A stretch of 38,900 bases of DNA from an uncultured Collinsella sp. GTDB lineage: Bacteria > Actinomycetota > Coriobacteriia > Coriobacteriales > Coriobacteriaceae. Below, piece by piece: positions 1 to 7,893 of the stretch. The stretch lies in the NCBI GenBank assembly GCA_902496945.1, contig CABVDE010000018.1, forward strand, positions 1-38,900, read 5' to 3'. Each line of letters starts with the position of its first letter. Within the stretch, counting starts at the first letter, position 1. The notes below the pieces were generated by a model. The model saw nothing but the letters and a program-made list of their open reading frames with translations. It did not search any database and was not told the origin of the DNA. The translations under genes and the position numbers were made by a program.

Positions 1-175
1 GCGGTCACGAGCGGGGGCTCCTATCTTTTTAGTGCCCTCGGATTGGGTCATAGTGTCTGTCTACACTCAGGTGCTTGCGTGACGGGTTGCGGCGCCAACT
101 GAGCGACCACGTGAATCCCGTTTTGGATACCTATGTGAATGCCGTACTCATTCAACGTGTTCTGGAGGCGTAAAG
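1..175. other. Upstream region of the MerR-type regulator gene
   Basis: No convincing protein-coding frame is seen in this stretch. A ribosome binding site (GGAGGCG) ends a few bases before the ATG at 176. An imperfectly defined inverted repeat, AGTGT-N6-ACACT, lies at 52-67, and a GTTG...CAAC repeat lies near 87-100. Either could be an operator of the autoregulating MerR-type protein, but I see no clear -35/-10 pair with the long spacer typical of MerR promoters. The left end may hold the 3' flank of a gene outside the window. Confidence 0.35.
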
Positions 176-1036
176 ATGACTCATGTGAGCGATGACGAGC
201 TGCACAACGGTCAGCTTTTGGGTATTGGCGAGGCAAGCCAGCTGTGCGGCATCACGTCTCGTACGCTGCGTCATTACGACAAGCTCAATCTTCTCCAACC
301 CGATCGCATAGGGGATAATAAATACCGCTATTACTCGCTCGAGACGATTCTACGCATCCCCATCATCAACTATCTCAAGATGATGGGCTTTTCACTCGAT
401 GAGGTCTCCGAGCTGTTCGAGACCAAGAGTTTCGACAAGATCAAGGAGATGTTCGGCGCCCATGCCGACGCCTGCACGCGCGAAATGACGCGCCTCGAGG
501 AGTGCCGTCACACCATTCAGGATTGGATGGGACTTATCGACGAGGCTAATTTTGTCCTTTCGGTCAAGCCCAAGGACGTGAGCCTTAAGTACTTCCCTGC
601 CCAGGAGTTTTTGGCCATGCCCTATCACTTTTGGGGAAACTACGCCGACGCGATTATCAACCTCGATTTCACCTCGTTTGTCGAGGAGCACGACAACGTG
701 ATTACCGGTCCGGTGATCTTGCACCACAGCAACTTCGATGCGTGCTGTGAACCCGAGCATGCTCAAGAGCAGTCCGAGGTCACGGTCGTGCAGCATGCGC
801 TGCGTCCCATCGCCGAGGAGAATCGCATGAAGGTGGAGAGCGGCATGTGTCTTTCCACGTATCATACGGGTCCGTTCGAGAATATCGGCGAGGCGCATCG
901 CCGCGTGCGCGATTACGCGCGCGAAAACGGCTTCAAGCCGGCCGGTGGCGTGTTCGAACGCTTTGTGACCGACTACTGGACCACCTACAACCAAGATCTT
1001 TTCGTCGCCGAAGTCCTTTTTCCTATTGAGCGGTAG
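176..1036 (+). CDS. MerR-family transcriptional regulator with GyrI-like effector-binding domain
   Basis: A 286-residue DNA-binding regulator of the BmrR/BltR type. Residues about 14-85 form the winged-helix MerR domain (GIGEASQLCGITSRTLRHYD, then the KYRYYSLE wing and a MMGFSLDEV helix). A linker helix runs to about residue 125. The rest resembles the GyrI-like/AraC effector-binding fold, ending in YHTGPFENIGEAHRRV and a VAEVLFPIE tail. Such proteins twist promoters with long spacers when they bind bulky hydrophobic or cationic ligands. The ATG at 176 has GGAGGCG just upstream. The gene ends 40 bp before an iron alcohol dehydrogenase on the same strand, so it probably controls that gene as well as itself. 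The inducer cannot be read from sequence. Confidence 0.9.
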   Translation: MTHVSDDELHNGQLLGIGEASQLCGITSRTLRHYDKLNLLQPDRIGDNKYRYYSLETILRIPIINYLKMMGFSLDEVSELFETKSFDKIKEMFGAHADACTREMTRLEECRHTIQDWMGLIDEANFVLSVKPKDVSLKYFPAQEFLAMPYHFWGNYADAIINLDFTSFVEEHDNVITGPVILHHSNFDACCEPEHAQEQSEVTVVQHALRPIAEENRMKVESGMCLSTYHTGPFENIGEAHRRVRDYARENGFKPAGGVFERFVTDYWTTYNQDLFVAEVLFPIER

Positions 1037-1076
1037 CAACGCGACGATTCACACGTAAATTTCGAAAGGGGCTCTC

Positions 1077-2174
1077 ATGCAGGGCTTTAAGATTATGACC
1101 GAATTGTTTTTTGGGCCGCAGGCCATCAACCATCTTGAGGGCCTGACCTATCGCAACGTGCTGATCGTCACCGATGGCTTTTTGGAGTCGTCGGGCATGG
1201 TCGCCAAGATGGCTCAGCACCTGCCCGCGGGTGCGCGCTATCAGACGTATTCCGACGTTAAGCCCGACCCGAGCCAGGAGCTTGTCGATGCTGGCGTGAC
1301 CGTGGTGGAGCGCATGCAGCCGGATATGGTTATCGCGTTTGGTGGCGGCTCGTGCATCGACGCGACGAAGGCGATTTTGTATTTTGCCCACGAGCATGGC
1401 ATGGCCAAGCCGTATTTCTTGGCCATCCCCACCACGGCGGGTACGGGCTCGGAGGTTACCAACTTTGCCGTCATCACGCGCGGTGAGAACAAGGTTGTAC
1501 TGATCGACGACTTTCTGGCTCCCGACGGCGCCCTGCTCGAGGCTGACTTTACCAAGACCGTGCCGGCAAAGATTACGGCAGATACCGGCCTTGACGTGTT
1601 GACGCACGCTATCGAGGCATATGTCTCGAACGCCGCCACTCCGTTTGCCGACGCACTTGCCGTGAAGGCTGCTTCCATCGTGTTTGAGGACTTGCCGATG
1701 GTCTATCGCGACGGCCTTGCCATGCGCAGCCGCACGCGCATGATCGAGGCGTCGTGCTCCGCGGGCATTGCCTTCACCAACGCCGGTCTGGGTATCAATC
1801 ACTCGCTGGCACATGCCCTGGGCGGGCGCTTTCATGTGGCTCATGGCCGTTTGAATGCCATCTTGCTGCCCTATGTGATGCGCTTCCATATGAGCGAGTC
1901 CAAGTATCGCGAGCCGTATGACCGTCTGGCTCACGATTTGGGTATGGCCGATGCCGACGAGCTTCTTGCCCGCGTGCTTGAACTACGCGAGTGCCTGGGT
2001 GTCGAGAATGCCCTGTCCGACCTTCCGCAGTTTGATTCGGCGGCGTTCGAGGCCGAGCTCTCCGGCATCGCCGAGGCAGCCCAGCACGACCGTTGTACGC
2101 CGTCCAACCCACGTGCCGTATCCAAGCAGGACTTGGTCAACATCGCCCGCGATGCCTACTGCGGCCGCATGTGA
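1077..2174 (+). CDS. Iron-containing alcohol dehydrogenase (group III)
   Basis: A 365-residue NAD(P)-dependent, Fe2+-containing alcohol dehydrogenase of the FucO/1,3-propanediol dehydrogenase/butanol dehydrogenase family, which interconverts aldehydes and alcohols in the cytoplasm. The nucleotide-binding GGGSCIDATKA lies at about 89-99. The four expected metal ligands are in place as D173 and H177 (GLDVLTHAIEAY) and H242 and H256 (within GINHSLAHALGG and VAHG). The length fits a slightly short member of the family (usual about 380). GAAAGGGG precedes the ATG at 1077; a second ATG at 1095 is a possible alternative. It follows the MerR gene and ends in a strong hairpin terminator. The substrate is unknown; aldehyde detoxification or fermentation would fit. 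Confidence 0.92.
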   Translation: MQGFKIMTELFFGPQAINHLEGLTYRNVLIVTDGFLESSGMVAKMAQHLPAGARYQTYSDVKPDPSQELVDAGVTVVERMQPDMVIAFGGGSCIDATKAILYFAHEHGMAKPYFLAIPTTAGTGSEVTNFAVITRGENKVVLIDDFLAPDGALLEADFTKTVPAKITADTGLDVLTHAIEAYVSNAATPFADALAVKAASIVFEDLPMVYRDGLAMRSRTRMIEASCSAGIAFTNAGLGINHSLAHALGGRFHVAHGRLNAILLPYVMRFHMSESKYREPYDRLAHDLGMADADELLARVLELRECLGVENALSDLPQFDSAAFEAELSGIAEAAQHDRCTPSNPRAVSKQDLVNIARDAYCGRM

Positions 2175-2206
2175 TAAAAGTCCACAACTTTATTTTGTCA
2201 TGTTTA

Positions 2207-2246
2207 GCGCCGGGGGCACCTTGATGCCCCCGGCGCTATTTGTTTT
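2207..2246 (+). terminator. Rho-independent terminator after the alcohol dehydrogenase
   Basis: A perfect 12-bp GC stem (2207-2218 with 2225-2236, 6-base loop) is followed by TATTTGTTTT. It lies in the gap between two convergent genes, mainly serves the plus-strand transcript, and shields the helicase gene from read-through. Confidence 0.85.
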
Positions 2247-2285
2247 CATGTGTAGGCGAGCCGGTCGCCGCGCTTTGCATGAGGA

Positions 2286-4967
2286 TTAGTCCTCGAACAA
2301 ATCCTCAATAAAGCCGACACGGTAGTTCTTGAAGATGACCTCGCCGCCGTCTTGCGTGGCGTCCAGGTCGACATCGCCCATGATGCCAAAGTCGCGGTCG
2401 CCATCCTCGTCGGCAAAAATCTGGTGCACGTGCCACACGTGATCGGTCTTCTCGTCGCTCTCGTCGATGGTAAACATCGCGGCGCTGCGGGCATCTCCGT
2501 CGGTGAGGATCTCCTCATGCTGCTCGTGGTAAGCGTCGAGCGCTTTTTGCCAGCGCATCTCACTCATGCCCCAGTCGTCGTCGAGCTCGCCTAGGTCGCG
2601 AACGTGCTCGCGGGCGGCAAGGGTCACGCGGCGGAAGAGCGCATTGCGCACCAACAGCGTGCAGCCGCGACGGTCCGCCACGACCTCGTCGATGCCCTGC
2701 GGCGGCGCGGCATCGAGGGCTGCCGGGTTGCCGGCGTTCTCCCACTCGTCCACCAGGCTCGAGTCCACCGAGCGCACCACAAAGCCCAGCCACGAGATAA
2801 TGTCGCGCAGGCGCTCATCGCGCTTCTCAATGGGCACGGTGCGGTCGAGTGAACGATAGGCCTCGGCTAGGTAACGCAGCAAAATGCCTTCGGAGCGGGC
2901 GATGCCGAGCTTTTGAATGTAACCCTTAAAATCGCTCGCGCTCTCCAGCATGTCGCGCAGGACGCTCTTGGGCGAGAGCTGGTAGTCGTTGGCCCAGGGT
3001 ACTTCCTGGCAGTACTTGTCGAAGGCAGCGTCGAGCAAATCCTCGAGCGGCTTTTCGTACGTGACGTCCTGGATGCGTTCCAGACGCTCCTCATAGTCGA
3101 CGCCGTCAGCCTTCATTTCGGCCATTGCGCGGTCGCGCGCGGCGCGCTCCTGTGCACGCAATACCTGCTTGGGGTCCTCGAGCGTAGCCTCGACCATCGA
3201 GATGAGGTCCATGGTATAGGTCTCACTCTCGGGGTCGAGCAGCTCCAGCGCGGCAAGCAAAAACGGCGAGAGCGGCTGGTCGAGCGCGAAGTCCTCGGGC
3301 AGGTCGACCGTCAGCGCGTAGTCGATGTCCGGCGCGGCGTCAGCCGGAGCGTCGGGTGCGGGCGGCACCTCGGTGCGCACGACGACGCCGGAGTCGATGA
3401 GCGTGGCGAAGATCTCGTCGGCACGCTCATCGAGCCTTGCCTTTTCATCGGGCGTTTGCAGGCTTGTCTCGATGAGGTCGTGCACACGGGCGCGCGCGTC
3501 GCCGCCCTGCTCGACCACGCTAATCACCATGGAGTGCGTGATACGTAGGCGCGGCTTGAGCGTCTCGGGCTGCGTCTCGATTAGGCGCTCAAAGGTCTGC
3601 TTGTTCCAGGAGACAAAGCCTTCGGGGGCTTTTTTCTTTTTAATCTTACGGAGCTTTTTGGGGTCGTCGCCCGCCTTGGCCATGAGCTTGGCGTTCTCGA
3701 TCTCGTGCTCCGGGGCCTCGGCGATGACCATGCCCTCGGTGTCAAAGCCCGAACGACCAGCGCGACCGGCGATCTGATGGAACTCACGGGCGCGCAGGCG
3801 ACGCATCTTGTAGCCGTCGAACTTGGTGAGCGCGGTGAGCACCACGGTGTGGATGGGCACGTTGATGCCGACGCCGAGTGTGTCGGTGCCGCAGATGACG
3901 GGCAGCAGGCCCTGCTGCGCCAAGCGCTCGACCAGCAGGCGATAGCGCGGCAACATGCCAGCATGGTGCACGCCGACGCCGCATCCAAGCAGGCGCTTGA
4001 GAATCTTGCCGAAGGCCGTCGAGAAGCTCGTGCCTTTGGCAGCTTCCTTAATGGCCTCGCGCTGCTCCTTGCTGGCAATGCCAAAGTTGGCGAGGGATTG
4101 CGCCGTAGCAAGTGCGGCGTCCTGGCTAAAGTGTACGATGTAGAGCGGGGCCTCGCCGCGGCGCATCGCGAGCTCGACGGTACCCTCGAGCGAGGTCGTC
4201 ACGTAGTCGTAGCTCAGCGGCACAGGGCGTGGGGCATCGACGACGAGGTCGCAGGTGGCGCCGGTGTGTTCCTCGAGCGAGGCGGCGATGGCGGTGACAT
4301 CGCCAAGTGTGGCGCTCATGAGCATAAATTGCGTGTGGGGCAGGGTGAGCAACGGTACCTGCCAGGCCCAGCCGCGGTCGGGGTCGGCAAAGTAGTGGAA
4401 CTCGTCCATGGCGACGCAGCCTACGTCGGCATCCTCGCCCTCGCGCAGTACGTCGTTGGCAAGGATCTCTGCCGTGCAACAGATGACGGGCGCCTTGGTG
4501 TTGATATGCGTGTCGCCGGTGATCATGCCGACGTTATCGCGGCCGAGCACCTGCACCAAATCGAAGAACTTCTCGCTGACCAGGGCCTTGATGGGGGCCG
4601 TGTAGTAGCAGCGCTTGCCTTGCGCCATGCCCATAAAGAGCATGCCCAGCGCGACAAGCGATTTACCCGAGCCGGTCGGCGTGCCCAAAATGACATGGTC
4701 GCCGGCGGCTAGGTCCATCAGGGCTTCTTCCTGGTGGTCCCACAGCTCAATACCGCGCCCGCTCGTCCATTCAAAGAAGCGCTCGAAGGCCTGATCGGGC
4801 GTGAGCCACGGTTCGGGCTCGCTGCCATCCTCGGGCTCCCACCAGGTGGGGGAGAGCGCGCCGAGCGAGCCGAACTCGGCTTCGGTTCCCGTGCCGCCCG
4901 AGAACGAGCTGGCGGCGCCGGCGCCGGAGACGGTGCCGGCGGAAGTATCGGTCGTGGTCTGTGCCAT
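2286..4967 (-). CDS. Ski2-like DEAD/DEAH-box RNA helicase with DUF3516 C-terminus
   Basis: An 893-residue superfamily II helicase. The first about 55 residues are Ser/Gly/Thr-rich and probably disordered. Motif I is TPTGSGKS at 96-103, motif II is DEFH at 188-191, motif III is SAT at 218-220 and motif VI is QIAGRAGRSG at 398-407. This is the Ski2/Mtr4 arrangement. The C-terminal half (about 440-893) contains a lysine run (KIKKKKAPEG) and then the helical region annotated as DUF3516 in actinobacterial homologues. Ski2-like enzymes unwind structured RNA, often for decay or ribosome-linked processing; the substrate of this bacterial branch is not established. It is the last gene of a minus-strand group whose two upstream genes are methyltransferases with apparent tRNA-enzyme ancestry, so an RNA role is plausible. 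GAGAGAAAG lies upstream of the ATG. Confidence 0.9.
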   Translation of the reverse strand: MAQTTTDTSAGTVSGAGAASSFSGGTGTEAEFGSLGALSPTWWEPEDGSEPEPWLTPDQAFERFFEWTSGRGIELWDHQEEALMDLAAGDHVILGTPTGSGKSLVALGMLFMGMAQGKRCYYTAPIKALVSEKFFDLVQVLGRDNVGMITGDTHINTKAPVICCTAEILANDVLREGEDADVGCVAMDEFHYFADPDRGWAWQVPLLTLPHTQFMLMSATLGDVTAIAASLEEHTGATCDLVVDAPRPVPLSYDYVTTSLEGTVELAMRRGEAPLYIVHFSQDAALATAQSLANFGIASKEQREAIKEAAKGTSFSTAFGKILKRLLGCGVGVHHAGMLPRYRLLVERLAQQGLLPVICGTDTLGVGINVPIHTVVLTALTKFDGYKMRRLRAREFHQIAGRAGRSGFDTEGMVIAEAPEHEIENAKLMAKAGDDPKKLRKIKKKKAPEGFVSWNKQTFERLIETQPETLKPRLRITHSMVISVVEQGGDARARVHDLIETSLQTPDEKARLDERADEIFATLIDSGVVVRTEVPPAPDAPADAAPDIDYALTVDLPEDFALDQPLSPFLLAALELLDPESETYTMDLISMVEATLEDPKQVLRAQERAARDRAMAEMKADGVDYEERLERIQDVTYEKPLEDLLDAAFDKYCQEVPWANDYQLSPKSVLRDMLESASDFKGYIQKLGIARSEGILLRYLAEAYRSLDRTVPIEKRDERLRDIISWLGFVVRSVDSSLVDEWENAGNPAALDAAPPQGIDEVVADRRGCTLLVRNALFRRVTLAAREHVRDLGELDDDWGMSEMRWQKALDAYHEQHEEILTDGDARSAAMFTIDESDEKTDHVWHVHQIFADEDGDRDFGIMGDVDLDATQDGGEVIFKNYRVGFIEDLFED

Positions 4968-5075
4968 GTGTTTGCTTTCTCTCGCGTTTGTCCGCCAACT
5001 ATTATGGCGTAGCGGCGGCGCGGGGTGCTAGCGCGCGAGAAAATGCAGGAAATGGGCGCGTGGTGCCAGCGGTCG

Positions 5076-5915
5076 TTAACGGTCTTGCGGTAGGCGCTTC
5101 TTGCCCTTGCGGGCGCGGTTCTTAAAGTTCTCGACGGCTTCTTCCATGCCAAGGGGCACGTAGGTGAGCTCATCGAGATCGTCGGGCAGATAACAGGCGA
5201 GGCTCTGCTCCTGCGACCGGCCTGCTGCGAGCTGCTCTTCGGTGGGCTCTGCGCCGGGTGTGGCACAAATGCCATAGACGACAGCGCCCATCTCGCGCGT
5301 GCGGCACTCGTATTCGGTCTCGGGATGCTCAGGATGGTCGCAGCGGACGTCGTCACTTATCCAAAGCGTGTCATAGCCTGCCGCGGCAAACTGACCCAGG
5401 GCGTAGTCGCGCAGCGGTTTACTGTCGGTGCGCAGCGTGACGGTGGCGCCGGCTGCAAAGAGCGGACGGTACAGCATTAGGTGGTCGACATGGACGAGGC
5501 GCTTTTTGGCGTATTTGGCCTTGGGCTGCGGCGTGGGAAAGTTGATGGTGATGACATCGAGCTCGCCTGCGGCAAATAGTCGCGGCAGCGATGCGGCGCC
5601 TCGTGGCAAGACGAGCGCGTTGGGCAGCTCCTGCTCGCAAATCTTCTGCGCGGCATAGGCAATGCAGATGGGTTCCTGGTCCATACCGATAAAGAGCGTG
5701 TCGGGCTCGCGGTGGGCGCGCTCGACTAGGTAGGTTCCTTTGCCGCAGCCCAGATCGAGATGAAGGCGAGCGAAGGGCTTACCGCCAGCCGGCGTGCATG
5801 CCTCACGCCAGTGTCCGGCATAGTTCTCGGGGCTCGTCTCGATGGCGTCGGCGTAGCGCTCCAGGCGCTCCTCGAGCACGAAGTTCTTAGGCGTGCGAAC
5901 GTGGACGGCTCCCAT
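5076..5915 (-). CDS. Divergent TrmB-like tRNA (guanine-N7)-methyltransferase
   Basis: A 279-residue class I SAM methyltransferase. The SAM-binding motif LDLGCGKGTYL is at 53-63 and the second acidic strand FIGMDQE at 75-81. The middle aligns with TrmB, which makes m7G46 in the variable loop of tRNA: INFPTPQPKAKYAKKRLVH corresponds to the canonical FPDPW..K.RH.KRR block, LRTDS to the TD motif, and TEYECRTREMG to the T.(F/Y)E..G block. The Asp and Trp of the PDPW motif are replaced by Thr128 and Gln130. In TrmB that Asp is considered catalytic, so activity or specificity may differ. A C-terminal extension of about 65 residues ends in a basic tail (KNRARKGKKRLPQDR). The ATG has AAGGAG four bases upstream. 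It lies between a Trm9-like gene and the Ski2-like helicase. Confidence 0.8.
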   Translation of the reverse strand: MGAVHVRTPKNFVLEERLERYADAIETSPENYAGHWREACTPAGGKPFARLHLDLGCGKGTYLVERAHREPDTLFIGMDQEPICIAYAAQKICEQELPNALVLPRGAASLPRLFAAGELDVITINFPTPQPKAKYAKKRLVHVDHLMLYRPLFAAGATVTLRTDSKPLRDYALGQFAAAGYDTLWISDDVRCDHPEHPETEYECRTREMGAVVYGICATPGAEPTEEQLAAGRSQEQSLACYLPDDLDELTYVPLGMEEAVENFKNRARKGKKRLPQDR

Positions 5916-6033
5916 GAGGCTCCTTGGTCATAAGTGCGAAACGCATGGCTGCACGTTCCGGCAATGGGTTGGAAAGGGGCGGGCGCGATTTGCCCGAAAG
6001 GTGCGGTACGGCTCAGCGGCGAGTCGCTTGGTC

Positions 6034-6906
6034 CTACAGACGCTTAAGAATTACATAGCGGTTGAGCTCGCCGCTTCGACCATCGGCATGGAAGCGCTCG
6101 AGCTCGCGCACGGGGACCTCGCCGCTCTTGTAGAAAGTGCGCACGCCGCGCACCAGGTCGGTGATCTGCTGGTCGTCAAAGTGATGGCAATAGCGGTAGG
6201 CGTGGCGGTCGTTTTGCCAGCCAATCAGGTGATCGCCGGCTTCGAACTGCGCGGAGTCATAACCCTCAAACGGCGGGGTGAGTTCGGCGCGAGCCTCGGC
6301 GCGAACGGCCTTGCGCGCCATGCGCTCGTCGTTCATAAACTCCCAAAAGCTGATGGCGATGATGCCGCCGGGGCGCGTCTGGCGCACCAGGGCGTCGAGC
6401 ACGCGCACGCGGTACTCACACGACGGCACATGGTGCATAAAGCCAAAACACACCGAGATGTCGGCGAGCGGCGCGTCGAAGAGTACGTCGGGCGTCTCGG
6501 CGGGGTTGAGCTTCATGAGGGCATCGAGCACGTCGAGTTCCTGGAAGTGCAGGTTGGGAATGCGCAGGGCGTGGCCGCGTGCATCGATGGCCAAATCCTG
6601 ACACGAGTCGACGCCGTAGAATTCAAAAGGGCAGCTGGCATCCGCCGAGGGACTCGTGCCATCTACGCCTTTGGCGGCAAGCGTGCCACCGGCGGCAAAG
6701 TTCTCGAATCGCATGTTGCCGCAGGCAAGATCGAAGACGCGTACGGGATGCTCGATGGTGGCAACGTCGAGCTGCTCAAGCGCGATGTCCATGGTGCGTA
6801 CCCAGCCAGGCCACGGGGCCTGACGTGTATCGGAAAAGGAGGCGGAGTGCTCGCGATAGAACGTATTGTTGAGCTGGATGAGCGATGAGGCGAAATCGCG
6901 GTTCAC
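6034..6906 (-). CDS. Trm9/ALKBH8-like SAM-dependent methyltransferase
   Basis: A 290-residue class I methyltransferase. I chose the GTG at 6906, with GGAGGGAG upstream, over a longer frame reaching 7131 whose first 75 residues look non-coding. Features shared with eukaryotic Trm9 and the methylase domain of ALKBH8 are visible in order: FYREHSASFSDTRQAPWPGW at 16-35 (Trm9 has FSQTRYKPWP), the SAM loop DLACGN at 59-64, GFMHHVPSCEYRVRVL at 155-170 followed by RPGG, and a C-terminal AYRYCHHF at 236-243 matching the Trm9 YRYYH block. Trm9 methylates cm5U34 of tRNA to mcm5U. An Elp3 gene, which makes the cm5U precursor, lies about 2 kb away. The match is from recalled motifs, so the assignment is inference; another small-molecule or RNA substrate is possible. 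Confidence 0.7.
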   Translation of the reverse strand: MNRDFASSLIQLNNTFYREHSASFSDTRQAPWPGWVRTMDIALEQLDVATIEHPVRVFDLACGNMRFENFAAGGTLAAKGVDGTSPSADASCPFEFYGVDSCQDLAIDARGHALRIPNLHFQELDVLDALMKLNPAETPDVLFDAPLADISVCFGFMHHVPSCEYRVRVLDALVRQTRPGGIIAISFWEFMNDERMARKAVRAEARAELTPPFEGYDSAQFEAGDHLIGWQNDRHAYRYCHHFDDQQITDLVRGVRTFYKSGEVPVRELERFHADGRSGELNRYVILKRL

Positions 6907-7173
6907 GGCGCGGGACTCCCTCCGTTGGCGGTGCGGGATAAACAGTACGACCATACTACCGTTAACGCCGCAGCGGGGACAACCAAGCTGCGGGTCATTG
7001 CTATGTTTGGACACATTTCCGCAGCTCATATGCACCCGCAACCGCCGGTTGTCAAAAATCTCACTAGAATAGGTGGCATGATTTTGGCGGTGGCGGATAG
7101 ATTTTAACTGTGCAAGGCGCCTTAAGAACAAAAACGGTCCGGCGGCACGGCTGGCAAAAGCATAGGAGGAACC
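6907..7173. promoter_or_regulatory. Divergent intergenic region between the methyltransferase and XRE-regulator genes
   Basis: This 267-bp gap separates divergent genes and must hold promoters for both. A perfect 5-3-5 inverted repeat, CAACC-GCC-GGTTG, lies at 7039-7051. It is followed at once by TTGTCA (7049-7054) and TAGAAT (7065-7070), which are too close together to act as one promoter. The repeat is a reasonable operator candidate for the XRE protein encoded at 7174. A strong ribosome binding site, TAGGAGGAACC, precedes the ATG at 7174. Confidence 0.4.
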
Positions 7174-7893
7174 ATGAACGTAGAAACTGCGCAGCGGCTC
7201 GCCGACCTTCGCCGCAGTAAGGGCTTTAGCCAGGAGGGGCTGGCGCGAAAACTGGGGTTATCACGCCAGGCGGTCAGCAAATGGGAGCGCGCGGAGAGCT
7301 CGCCCGATACCGAGAACCTGATCTCGCTCGCCAAGCTCTATGGCGTGAGTCTGGACGAGCTGCTCAATCCGAGCGACGAGATCGAAGATGACATTGAGTT
7401 TGAGAACGAGGACCGTGCCCGCCAGCGCGAGGCCGAGGCGGCAGAGCGCGCCCGCACCCACGAGGCGGCGGCGCGCGCCACCGAGGCGGCAACGCAGGCA
7501 AGTGATGCTGCGGCCAAGGCTGCGCAAGCGGCAAGCTGGAGCGCGCAGGCCGCCAATGCTGCGACAGCGCAGGTGACGAGCACTGGTACGGCAAGCCCGA
7601 CTCCGGTGAAAGGGCCGTTCCAGTCGTTCCCGTATTGGGCCGTGTGCTGGCTGCTGTTCTTTTTGCTGATGTTCCTTTTTGCCAGCCCCTTTGCCGCGCT
7701 GATTTTCTTTACGATTCCCATCTATCACTGGGTGGCGCGTGCGCTCGATGGCGATTGGGCGCGCGGGGATATCCAGGTTGGTCCGGCGCCGGTGGCGGTC
7801 AGGGCCCAGGGGAAGGATACTTCTGCGGAACCTGATGGTGATGTGGTTACCGCGACCACCGCAGAGCCGGTCGTCAAAGAGGGTGATGAATGA
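7174..7893 (+). CDS. XRE-family HTH regulator with Ala-rich linker and C-terminal membrane segments
   Basis: A 239-residue protein. Residues 5-65 form a clear Cro/CI-type helix-turn-helix (FSQEGLARKLGLSRQAVSKWER, then SLAKLYGVSLDELL). An acidic stretch follows, then about 70 residues very rich in Ala, Glu and Arg with many AAxA repeats (about 85-150), likely a long helix or coiled coil. Residues about 152-185 contain two adjacent hydrophobic stretches (YWAVCWLLFFLLMFLFA and AALIFFTIPIYHWV), so the protein is probably anchored in the membrane with its DNA-binding domain inside the cell. The tail is hydrophilic. Its stop overlaps the ATG of the DUF4097 gene by four bases (ATGA), so the two proteins are made together. 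A membrane-stress sensing pair is a reasonable inference. Confidence 0.88.
   Translation: MNVETAQRLADLRRSKGFSQEGLARKLGLSRQAVSKWERAESSPDTENLISLAKLYGVSLDELLNPSDEIEDDIEFENEDRARQREAEAAERARTHEAAARATEAATQASDAAAKAAQAASWSAQAANAATAQVTSTGTASPTPVKGPFQSFPYWAVCWLLFFLLMFLFASPFAALIFFTIPIYHWVARALDGDWARGDIQVGPAPVAVRAQGKDTSAEPDGDVVTATTAEPVVKEGDE

Noticed and set aside
1023..1934. A minus-strand open frame opposite the alcohol dehydrogenase
   Set aside because: The alcohol dehydrogenase on the plus strand has complete metal-binding residues; the reverse frame has no domain features.
6907..7131. An N-terminal extension of the Trm9-like methyltransferase
   Set aside because: The extra residues are unlike the family and the GTG at 6906 with a GGAGGGAG site fits the Trm9 N-terminus.
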